The notes under the pieces: model-generated
Seen by the model: the letters and a program-made list of their open reading frames with translations, nothing else
The model's database searches: none
What the model was told of the DNA's origin: nothing
Made by a program: the position numbers and the translations under genes
Origin: an uncultured Actinomycetes bacterium
GTDB lineage: Bacteria; Actinomycetota; Actinomycetes; Nanopelagicales; Nanopelagicaceae
Assembly: GCA_903932705.1 (NCBI GenBank)
Contig: CAIZHC010000083.1
Span: 1-5,195 of the forward strand
Length of the DNA stretch: 5,195 nt
Direction: 5' to 3'
Shown here: positions 1-4,353 of the stretch, piece by piece
How positions within the stretch are numbered: position 1 is the first letter of the stretch
Layout: each line of letters begins with the position of its first letter

Positions 1-811
1 CGCCAGGTTGAGTTGTCGAGTGGGGCCAATCGCGAATAACAACTGTGCCACCGCTAATCATCGCTGCGCCCATAAAAGGTGCAGCATTGGAGAGATCTGG
101 TTCGATAACTTGATCCGCGCCATGCATCACCGCTGGCTTCACGATCCACTGGTTATCTCCCGCGATTACCTCAACACCCTCTTCGCGAAGCATCGCGATG
201 GTCATCTCAATATGGGGGAGTGACGGCAGGGAGCTGCCAATGTGTTTAACGGTGATGCCCTCGAGCGTTGCCGGCGCTACGAGAAGTAGGGCAGAGATAA
301 ATTGGCTAGAGAGGGTTGCATCCACTTCAACGGTTCCGCCTTTGAGCTGGCCATTAGCGTTGATGGTCATCGGAAGTGAGTAGCGCGAACCATGTTCGAT
401 GCTGACTCCAAGTGATTCCAAAGCCTTGATGACCGGACCCAGCGGACGCTCATGTGATCTGGCATCCCCATCGAAATGGATAATTCCCTTTGCCATCGCG
501 GCAACAGGAGGGAGAAAGCGCATCACGGTTCCTGCATTGCCGACATCCACACCTGCAGGTCCAAAGAGCTGACCTGGAGTAACGGTGAGGTCGCCATTCT
601 CGGCCATCTCAATTCCGACCCCAATTGCTTTTAGCCCGGCAATCATCAAGGCCGAGTCACGGGAGTGAAGAGGGCGGCGCAAGATAGATGGAGAGTCGCA
701 GAGGGCAGCCAAAATCAGAGCGCGATTTGTGACTGATTTGGATCCTGGAATAGTGAGGGTCGCCGAAACTGGAGTGTTGCCCCGATAAGGCGCCGCCCAC
801 AAATTCGTCAT
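1..811 (-). CDS. aroA: 3-phosphoshikimate 1-carboxyvinyltransferase (EPSP synthase), N-terminal part, truncated by window edge
   Basis: Transfers the enolpyruvyl group of phosphoenolpyruvate to shikimate 3-phosphate in the cytoplasm, the sixth step of the shikimate route to chorismate and aromatic amino acids. I translated 270 codons from the ATG at 811-809; the family is about 430 residues, so the C-terminal third, including the later catalytic Asp and Glu, lies outside. Visible family motifs are PGSKSVTNRALILAAL (residues 22-37, with the substrate-binding Lys25, Ser26 and Arg30), GNAGTVMRFLPP (91-102, PEP/glyphosate-site loop with Arg98), SHERPL (119-124) and SSQFISALLL (168-177, shikimate phosphate site). 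The RFLPP form of the loop is usual in actinobacteria. A TAG lies in frame four codons upstream, so no earlier start is possible. There is no Shine-Dalgarno; a -10-like TAGGCT sits six bases upstream, which suggests a leaderless mRNA. Divergent from the SRAP gene. Confidence 0.96.
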   Translation of the reverse strand, partial: MTNLWAAPYRGNTPVSATLTIPGSKSVTNRALILAALCDSPSILRRPLHSRDSALMIAGLKAIGVGIEMAENGDLTVTPGQLFGPAGVDVGNAGTVMRFLPPVAAMAKGIIHFDGDARSHERPLGPVIKALESLGVSIEHGSRYSLPMTINANGQLKGGTVEVDATLSSQFISALLLVAPATLEGITVKHIGSSLPSLPHIEMTIAMLREEGVEVIAGDNQWIVKPAVMHGADQVIEPDLSNAAPFMGAAMISGGTVVIRDWPHSTTQPG

Positions 812-817
812 GCGGCA

Positions 818-823
818 AGCCTA
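818..823 (-). promoter_or_regulatory. Putative -10 element of aroA (leaderless promoter)
   Basis: On the minus strand TAGGCT matches the actinobacterial TAnnnT -10 pattern and ends six bases before the aroA ATG, which would place the transcript start at or next to the A of the start codon. No convincing -35 hexamer is seen. The lack of a Shine-Dalgarno fits a leaderless transcript. Inferred from position and a short motif only. Confidence 0.4.
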
Positions 824-830
824 CCTGAGA

Positions 831-836
831 TACCTT
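831..836 (+). promoter_or_regulatory. Putative -10 element of the SRAP gene (leaderless promoter)
   Basis: TACCTT matches TAnnnT and ends seven bases before the ATG at 844, so transcription would start at about the first base of the start codon. No Shine-Dalgarno precedes the ATG. It lies only seven bases from the oppositely directed -10 of aroA, so the two promoters are packed back to back in a 32-bp gap. Confidence 0.42.
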
Positions 837-843
837 TACGCTC

Positions 844-1563
844 ATGTGCGGTAGATATGCCTTAAACGCCAGCCAGGATGAGCTGATGGATGCATTTGAG
901 GTATCTACTGATTACGCGGGACCAATTCTTCCCGCTGATTGGAACATTACTCCGACGCGCGATATTTACATCGTTCGAGATGACCGCGAAGGCAAGCGCG
1001 AGTTAACAACTGTCTCGTGGGGGTTGATTGCGCCTTGGTCTGAAAATCCGCAGGATGCGCTTCGTTCACAATCTCAAGCAATCAATGCTCGAACTGAGAC
1101 AGTGCATGAGAAGCCCACTTTCAGAAGTGCCTTTATTTCACGACGCTGTTTAATTCCTGCGAGTGGTTACTACGAGTGGGCAACAGAGATGGGACCGTAC
1201 GCGCCGAAGCAACCTTTCTATATTCATGGAGATGGCTTGATTGCATTTGCAGGAATTTGGGATCGTTGGCGCGCACCTGATGGAACATACAAAGAGAGCG
1301 CAGCGCTCATCACTCGTCCCGCAGTTGAATTCTTGGCGACTGTCCATCATCGCATGCCAACATTTCTGCCGCGAGATCGCTGGGGCGACTGGCTCTCTCC
1401 ACAGCTAAACAAGGTCGATGAGATTCGTGGACTACTCAATCTCAGCGCTCCTGCGAATGGTTTGCAGGCCCATCCAGTCTCATCACGCGTGAACTCCACA
1501 AGCAACAACGGGCCTGACCTCATCAAGGAGATTGAGCTAGGGGAGCCGCAAACTCTCTTCTAG
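844..1563 (+). CDS. yedK: SOS response-associated peptidase (SRAP) family protein, YedK/HMCES-like
   Basis: Members of this family form a stable thiazolidine crosslink between Cys2 and abasic sites in single-stranded DNA, shielding them from strand cleavage. The 239-residue product has the expected length and all diagnostic residues: Met-Cys-Gly-Arg at the start (Cys2 becomes the N-terminal nucleophile after Met removal), Asn81 in INARTET, Glu111 in SGYYEW and His168 in VHHRMP. Conserved WGLIAPW (59-65) and RRCLIPASGYYEW (100-112) blocks are also present. Cys2 fixes the start at 844, since the nucleophile must directly follow the initiator Met. No Shine-Dalgarno is visible and a -10-like TACCTT lies just upstream, so a leaderless mRNA is likely. 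I saw no actinobacterial SOS box (GAAC-N4-GTTC) in front of it, so LexA control is not supported. It ends 20 bp before the SigR-type promoter. Confidence 0.95.
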   Translation: MCGRYALNASQDELMDAFEVSTDYAGPILPADWNITPTRDIYIVRDDREGKRELTTVSWGLIAPWSENPQDALRSQSQAINARTETVHEKPTFRSAFISRRCLIPASGYYEWATEMGPYAPKQPFYIHGDGLIAFAGIWDRWRAPDGTYKESAALITRPAVEFLATVHHRMPTFLPRDRWGDWLSPQLNKVDEIRGLLNLSAPANGLQAHPVSSRVNSTSNNGPDLIKEIELGEPQTLF

Positions 1564-1567
1564 TACG

Positions 1568-1586
1568 CCCGCCTGCTCTCTGCGGG
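1568..1586 (+). other. Short hairpin downstream of the SRAP gene
   Basis: CCCGC (1568-1572) pairs with GCGGG (1582-1586) across a nine-base loop, directly after the SRAP stop codon. No T-run follows, so it is at best a weak terminator. Its right arm overlaps the -35 hexamer of the sigR promoter, and CCGCCTG at 1569-1575 can alternatively pair with CAGGCGG at 1602-1608. Confidence 0.3.
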
Positions 1587-1610
1587 AATAAACCAACCGC
1601 ACAGGCGGTT
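1584..1610 (+). promoter_or_regulatory. SigR/SigH-type promoter of sigR (autoregulatory)
   Basis: GGGAAT (1584-1589), exactly 18 bases, then GTT (1608-1610) matches the known consensus for the SigR/SigH group of redox ECF sigma factors. It lies immediately before sigR, the expected place for positive autoregulation, which is established for SigR in Streptomyces and SigH in mycobacteria. Transcription starting seven to nine bases after GTT would fall at 1617-1619, at the GTG start codon, implying a leaderless mRNA. The exact spacing and the gene context make this the best supported regulatory site in the window. Confidence 0.85.
1595..1610. repeat. Perfect 6-bp inverted repeat inside the sigR promoter
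   Basis: AACCGC (1595-1600) and GCGGTT (1605-1610) are perfect reverse complements separated by ACAG. The right arm contains the GTT -10 element and the rest fills the spacer. It could be an operator for another regulator, a cruciform or small hairpin, or chance; no T-tract follows, so it is not a convincing terminator. Confidence 0.45.
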
Positions 1611-1618
1611 CTCATCCT

Positions 1619-2269
1619 GTGGGAGTAGCCTTGGCGGTCATGGACACCGACAATTTAGAGGTAGCGGTCGTAGATCGCGCCACTGAAAGTGTTGCCCAAA
1701 AGAAGGCGCGATTTGAGCGCGACGCACTGCAATTTACAAACCAGCTCTATGCAGCGGCCCTTCGCTACACAAAGGATCCGCATGATGCCCAGGATTTGGT
1801 TCAAGATACCTATGCCAAGGCATTCGTCTCTTTCCACCAATTCGAGCCTGGAACCAATCTCAAGGCCTGGCTCTATCGCATCCTCTCCACAACTTTTATC
1901 AATACCTATCGCAAGGATCAACGTCGTCCGCAAATTAGCGATGGCGAGTTAGAAGATTGGCAGATCTACGACGCTGCCAGCCACACCAGCGACCAAGGTC
2001 GCTCGGCTGAAGATGTCGCGTTAGATGGCATCGTCGATTTAGATGTTCGCGCAGCGCTGGAAGCAATGCCAGAAGAGTTTCGAATGGCGGTATACCTGGC
2101 TGATGTCGAGGGCTTCTCCTATAAAGAGATAGCTGACATCGTCGGGGTTCCCGCGGGTACCGTGATGTCCAGGTTGCACCGAGGTCGTAAGTTATTGCGC
2201 ACTTCTCTTGCGCAGTATGCAAAAGATCGCGGCTTCAACCGAGAGAAATCGGGGGGTAGCGATGAGTAA
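1619..2269 (+). CDS. sigR: ECF RNA polymerase sigma factor, SigR/SigH redox-stress type
   Basis: Directs RNA polymerase to thiol-oxidative stress promoters (thioredoxin, mycothiol, protease and chaperone genes in relatives) when its anti-sigma partner is oxidised. The 216-residue product has a sigma region 2 at about 34-101, with [14 protein letters not shown] and the [15 protein letters not shown] segment typical of SigR, and a region 4 at about 143-196 with helix-turn-helix [20 protein letters not shown]. The first possible start is GTG at 1619; no start codon occurs between it and the in-frame TAA at 1589. A TTG at 1631 with GGGAG five bases upstream and an ATG at 1640 are alternatives. 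I prefer GTG because the SigR promoter would begin the transcript there. Both sigma regions are present whichever start is used. The last 8 bp overlap rsrA, implying coupled translation. Function is inferred by family and neighbour. Confidence 0.94.
   Translation: MGVALAVMDTDNLEVAVVDRATESVAQKKARFERDALQFTNQLYAAALRYTKDPHDAQDLVQDTYAKAFVSFHQFEPGTNLKAWLYRILSTTFINTYRKDQRRPQISDGELEDWQIYDAASHTSDQGRSAEDVALDGIVDLDVRAALEAMPEEFRMAVYLADVEGFSYKEIADIVGVPAGTVMSRLHRGRKLLRTSLAQYAKDRGFNREKSGGSDE
2251..2256 (+). promoter_or_regulatory. Ribosome binding site of rsrA inside sigR
   Basis: A run of six G precedes the ATG at 2262 by five bases and lies inside the 3' end of sigR. It fixes the rsrA start at 2262 rather than at the earlier in-frame ATG at 2208, which would give 18 extra residues read from sigR coding sequence in another frame. 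Confidence 0.65.
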
Positions 2270-2651
2270 CGAACACGAGCTTCCTTGCGATCAAATCTTG
2301 CAGACTCTGGTTCTCTACATTGATCACGAACTTCCTTCAGAGCAGGAGTACCAGATTTACCAGATTCACTTCCAAGAATGCCCACCATGCAACGAGATGA
2401 TGGTCTACGAGAGTCAGGCGCTCGCCTTTATGCAAAACTTACTTCGCAACACCTGCAATGAAGAAGCTCCGGAAGACCTGCACCAGCGCATTCGCCAGCA
2501 AACTGAGGCCCTAGCCGGACAGACTCAAGTTGGTTTCTTCTCATCATCATCGACCACCATCACAAACTTCACATTTGATGGAACAACATCAATTCAATTC
2601 ACCCAAGAAATTACCCACGAGATTCGCCACGACTTTACCGAGGGTCTCTAA
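2262..2651 (+). CDS. rsrA: Zinc-binding anti-sigma factor, RsrA/ZAS family
   Basis: Binds and silences SigR in the reduced, zinc-loaded state; in characterised relatives, disulphide stress ejects zinc and frees the sigma factor. The 129-residue product has the ZAS signature His36-x3-Cys40-x2-Cys43 (HFQECPPC), plus Cys9 at the position of the fourth ligand or redox cysteine of RsrA. Cys65 is the only other cysteine. The start at 2262 is chosen for the G-rich ribosome site and because it puts Cys9 at a family-like distance from the amino terminus. It overlaps sigR by 8 bp, the usual arrangement for co-translated sigma and anti-sigma partners. The product is longer than the roughly 105 residues typical of the family: residues 93-129 form a Ser/Thr-rich, cysteine-free tail ending in repeated acidic and His residues. 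No membrane segment is seen, so it is cytoplasmic. Confidence 0.92.
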   Translation: MSNEHELPCDQILQTLVLYIDHELPSEQEYQIYQIHFQECPPCNEMMVYESQALAFMQNLLRNTCNEEAPEDLHQRIRQQTEALAGQTQVGFFSSSSTTITNFTFDGTTSIQFTQEITHEIRHDFTEGL

Positions 2652-2677
2652 CTCCAACATTTCACGCTTAAATCCAT

Positions 2678-2683
2678 TAAGTT
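2678..2683 (+). promoter_or_regulatory. Putative -10 element of the hotdog-fold gene (leaderless promoter)
   Basis: TAAGTT matches TAnnnT and ends six bases before the ATG at 2690, the same geometry as at aroA. No usable Shine-Dalgarno is present (AGG lies only one base from the ATG). Read-through from rsrA, 38 bp upstream, is also possible. Confidence 0.42.
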
Positions 2684-2689
2684 TTAGGT

Positions 2690-3106
2690 ATGCAAGCAGA
2701 AGAACTCCTTGGCTCAGTAGGGATGGCATCCCTGACTGTCCGCCCCCTCGACACTGGGGTAGCGCAAGGGATCAATGATCTTCCGGTTCTTGCCGCTAAC
2801 TCTGCGCTAAACGTTATTGAATCAGCCTGTAGCGCGGCTATTGCCGAGTTTCTAGGAACTGGCGAAACATCCTTCACAATCGGTGCGGCCATTCAGATGC
2901 GCGGCGCCGTATCTATCGGTGGGGAAGTGCGCGCCTTAGTTAAGGCGACTGAGTATGGCGAAAATATCTTGACCTTTGAATGTGAAATTCACCAGGACCA
3001 AAGAACAATCGCCGTGGCACAAGTGCAACGGCGATTGGTAGATCGTGTTTCATTTATGGCACGTAGCGCAGCAGAGAATCTGCCTCGCGCAAATGCCGCT
3101 AGTTAA
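2690..3106 (+). CDS. Hotdog-fold thioesterase-like protein (FlK-like)
   Basis: The 138-residue product resembles the single-domain hotdog proteins related to fluoroacetyl-CoA thioesterase FlK: a central helix NSALNVIESACSAAIAEFL (37-55), then beta-strand segments including TIGAAIQMRGAVSIGGEV (63-80) and a C-terminal strand with AQVQRRLVD (110-118). Proteins of this type hydrolyse or bind acyl-CoA thioesters in the cytoplasm. Glu44 aligns by eye with the FlK active-site Glu, but the positions of the FlK Thr and His appear as Ala36 and Met70, so the catalytic set is incomplete. It may use another mechanism or only bind acyl groups. The start at 2690 is the first ATG after the promoter-like TAAGTT. 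It follows rsrA by 38 bp and ends 4 bp from the convergent sodN stop. A link to redox stress is not shown by sequence. Substrate unknown. Confidence 0.75.
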   Translation: MQAEELLGSVGMASLTVRPLDTGVAQGINDLPVLAANSALNVIESACSAAIAEFLGTGETSFTIGAAIQMRGAVSIGGEVRALVKATEYGENILTFECEIHQDQRTIAVAQVQRRLVDRVSFMARSAAENLPRANAAS

Positions 3107-3114
3107 TTAATTAA
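3103..3114. repeat. Palindromic TTAATTAATTAA carrying both convergent stop codons
   Basis: A three-fold TTAA repeat carries the TAA stop of the hotdog gene (3104-3106) and the TAA stop of sodN on the other strand (3113-3111). The gap between the genes is only 4 bp and holds no hairpin terminator, so the opposite transcripts may overlap. Confidence 0.6.
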
Positions 3115-3500
3115 GCCTTCTTTGTAGCCCAGAAGATCTCTGCGATCTCATCGATCTTTGCAAGCAACTTATCTGCAACTGCTACATCGACTGAACCCTT
3201 TGTTCCGCCAGCGCCAGCGAGCTTTGTTGCCTCGTTGAACAGGGTGTTGAGTTGTGGGTATGCCTCGAAGTGAGGTGCCTTGAAGTAATCAGTCCAGAGA
3301 ACCCAGAGGTGGTGCTTAACGAGTTCTGAACGCTCTTCCTTCACTGCAATTGCGCGAGCTTGGAAGACTGGGTCTGTGCTTGCGTTGTACTTCTCGATAG
3401 AAGCCTTGACTGACTGTGCTTCGATCTTTGCCTGTGCTGGATCGTAGATTCCGCAAGGTAGATCGCAGTGTGCGTATCCAACGAGTGTTGGCTTGAACAT
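3111..3500 (-). CDS. sodN: Nickel superoxide dismutase precursor
   Basis: Dismutates superoxide to oxygen and hydrogen peroxide using a nickel centre. The 129-residue precursor has a ten-residue leader (MFKPTLVGYA) followed by the nickel-hook sequence HCDLPCGIYDP. After cleavage between Ala10 and His11, His1, Cys2 and Cys6 of the mature 119-residue chain coordinate nickel; the actinobacterial mature enzyme is about 117 residues. The leader is a processing peptide, not an export signal: it has no hydrophobic core, so the enzyme should be cytoplasmic. The start is fixed by a strong Shine-Dalgarno five bases upstream. The next gene, divergent across 36 bp, encodes the matching maturation protease. 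The strong ribosome site and narrow codon choice (for example repeated GCA/GCT, AAG, GTT) suggest high expression. Identification is very secure because the nickel hook is unique to this family. Confidence 0.98.
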   Translation of the reverse strand: MFKPTLVGYAHCDLPCGIYDPAQAKIEAQSVKASIEKYNASTDPVFQARAIAVKEERSELVKHHLWVLWTDYFKAPHFEAYPQLNTLFNEATKLAGAGGTKGSVDVAVADKLLAKIDEIAEIFWATKKA

Positions 3501-3505
3501 ATGTG

Positions 3506-3513
3506 CTCCTTCT
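3506..3513 (-). promoter_or_regulatory. Strong Shine-Dalgarno of sodN
   Basis: On the minus strand AGAAGGAG ends five bases before the sodN ATG. It is the best ribosome binding site in the window and contrasts with the leaderless-looking starts of aroA, yedK and the hotdog gene. Confidence 0.8.
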
Positions 3514-3536
3514 TGAAATAAAAGTCGGTTGGTCCT

Positions 3537-3875
3537 ATGTGTCAGACTACTACTCCCATGGCACGCCTTCCATTTAGAAGTATCGCGGTAAGCGGTAACT
3601 CAATGAACCCCACCTTCAAAGATGGCGATTGGCTGCTCTTTAAGCAGGTCAAAGTGGGTGCAAGTAATTCGCAAGCTTTGGCGGGCAAGATTGTTGTCAT
3701 TGAACGCGAGAGTTATCCCGGAATTCACTTCATTAAGCGCGTCACCAGAGCCGACCACTTAGCAATTTGGGTCGAAGGCGATAACAAAGAATCTAGTACT
3801 GACTCTAGGCAATGGGGAGCAATCACCCCAACTGAGATAGTCGGGGTAGTCCTCCTGCGTTATCGCAGAGGGTAA
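3537..3875 (+). CDS. sodX: Nickel-type superoxide dismutase maturation protease (S26 signal-peptidase family)
   Basis: Thought to remove the leader of SodN so that His1 can bind nickel. The product of up to 112 residues has the S26 serine-lysine dyad: Ser22 in SGNSMNPTF and Lys67 in HFIKRV, followed by the GDN-x-ESSTDSR box (81-91) seen in signal peptidases. No hydrophobic membrane anchor is present, unlike ordinary signal peptidase I, which fits a cytoplasmic substrate. The ATG at 3537 is the longest start; ATG at 3558 (MARLPFRS) is equally plausible and would begin just before the conserved block. Neither has a good Shine-Dalgarno, so the start is uncertain. It is divergent from sodN across 36 bp, the adjacency expected for this pair. 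It is small even for the family, but the catalytic core looks complete. Confidence 0.92.
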   Translation: MCQTTTPMARLPFRSIAVSGNSMNPTFKDGDWLLFKQVKVGASNSQALAGKIVVIERESYPGIHFIKRVTRADHLAIWVEGDNKESSTDSRQWGAITPTEIVGVVLLRYRRG

Positions 3876-3882
3876 TTCTTAC

Positions 3883-3891
3883 TTATCCACA
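3883..3891 (+). promoter_or_regulatory. Isolated perfect DnaA-box sequence
   Basis: TTATCCACA is an exact match to the DnaA-box consensus TTATnCACA. It lies eight bases after the sodX stop codon. I noticed no second box nearby, and the flanking genes are not origin neighbours, so this is not an origin; a single box could titrate DnaA or regulate a neighbour, or be chance. Confidence 0.4.
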
Positions 3892-3953
3892 CCCTGAAAA
3901 AAATTTCACTCAAACTCTCCATACTTCCAGAGTCGGTTTTGAACTTCTAATTT

Positions 3954-3958
3954 AGGGA
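3954..3958 (+). promoter_or_regulatory. Ribosome binding site of the secreted-protein gene
   Basis: AGGGA lies five bases before the GTG at 3964 and supports that GTG as the start. Confidence 0.55.
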
Positions 3959-3963
3959 CTTTA

Positions 3964-4338
3964 GTGAATCGCGGAATTTCAGTTCTTTTCATCTTCGTTT
4001 TGGTTTCAATGCCAGTAGCAAGATCTTCTGCAATTCCTCAGGGTTCACCGTTAGGCCAATTTCAATCAGCCACTGGAAAGCTGAATGTAACCGCAGTAAC
4101 GGAATGTCCGAACCAAGAGGTTTACTTAACAACTTCTATTTCAAGGCATGGATGGTGGATATTTCCCGATAGTAAATCAGTTTCAAAGAAAGGTTTTCAG
4201 AAAGTGATAGTCAATGTATCGCTACCTTGTAAATGGAAAAGGGGAGACCCTCCAATTCTCTACGTGGTAAAGTCATCGCATCGAGACGCTGCGGGCGCGT
4301 CTGCTCCTACAGGTAGAAGCGAAAAGTTATATTGCTAA
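3964..4338 (+). CDS. Secreted protein of unknown function
   Basis: I do not recognise this 124-residue protein. It begins with a classical Sec signal peptide: MNRG, a hydrophobic core ISVLFIFVLVSM (5-16) and a likely cleavage after Ala19 or Ala23. The predicted mature part of about 100 residues has three cysteines (48, 89 and the final residue 124); an extracytoplasmic disulphide between two of them is possible. The segment HGWWIFPDSKSVSKKGF (62-78) is rich in aromatic and basic residues. There is no lipobox cysteine after the signal, so it is not a lipoprotein. The GTG start is supported by AGGGA five bases upstream. Sampled base composition is lower in GC than the flanking genes. The next gene follows after 15 bp with its own ribosome site, so the two probably form one transcript. 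Function unknown. Confidence 0.7.
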   Translation: MNRGISVLFIFVLVSMPVARSSAIPQGSPLGQFQSATGKLNVTAVTECPNQEVYLTTSISRHGWWIFPDSKSVSKKGFQKVIVNVSLPCKWKRGDPPILYVVKSSHRDAAGASAPTGRSEKLYC

Positions 4339-4342
4339 CACA

Positions 4343-4348
4343 TTGGAG
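4343..4348 (+). promoter_or_regulatory. Ribosome binding site of the 162-residue gene
   Basis: TTGGAG ends five bases before the ATG at 4354 and sits in the 15-bp gap after the upstream gene, supporting a co-transcribed, separately initiated second gene. Confidence 0.55.
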
Positions 4349-4353
4349 TAGAA

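Larger units (their letters stand above)
3876..3963. other. Intergenic stretch between sodX and the secreted-protein gene
   Basis: These 88 bases hold a DnaA-box sequence, an A7 run (3897-3903) and, near the end, a Shine-Dalgarno. No stable hairpin with a T-run was seen after sodX, so no intrinsic terminator can be called. TAATTT at 3948-3953 could be a -10 element for the next gene, but a start site six to seven bases later would remove the ribosome site, so one of the two readings is wrong. Confidence 0.5.

Noticed and set aside
388..400. Palindrome CGAAC-CAT-GTTCG resembling a LexA/SOS box
   Set aside because: The spacer is three bases, not the four required by the actinobacterial SOS consensus, and it lies deep in the aroA coding sequence, over 400 bp from the SRAP start.
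657..845. 62-residue minus-strand open frame over the aroA start
   Set aside because: It is out of frame with aroA, whose translated motifs (PGSKSVTNRALIL) prove the other frame, and resembles no protein I know.
2208..2261. Eighteen-residue N-terminal extension of RsrA from the ATG at 2208
   Set aside because: It would lie within sigR coding sequence; the ATG at 2262 has a G-run ribosome site and places Cys9 at the family-typical position.
1150..2388. Several 66-95 residue minus-strand open frames opposite yedK and sigR
   Set aside because: They are antisense shadows of well-supported genes, with low-complexity or Arg/Cys-rich translations and no ribosome sites.
2530..2892. Open frames of 82 (plus) and 71 (minus) residues over the rsrA end and hotdog start
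   Set aside because: They overlap recognised genes in other frames and show no family motif or initiation signal.
3513..3541. TTGAAA and TATGTG with 17-bp spacing as a sodX promoter
   Set aside because: The -10 hexamer matches the consensus poorly (three of six) and overlaps the first ATG, so I could not support it, although it would fit the later ATG at 3558.
3876..3963. Replication origin or intrinsic terminator after sodX
   Set aside because: Only one DnaA box was seen, there are no dnaA/dnaN neighbours, and there is no stable hairpin followed by a T-run.
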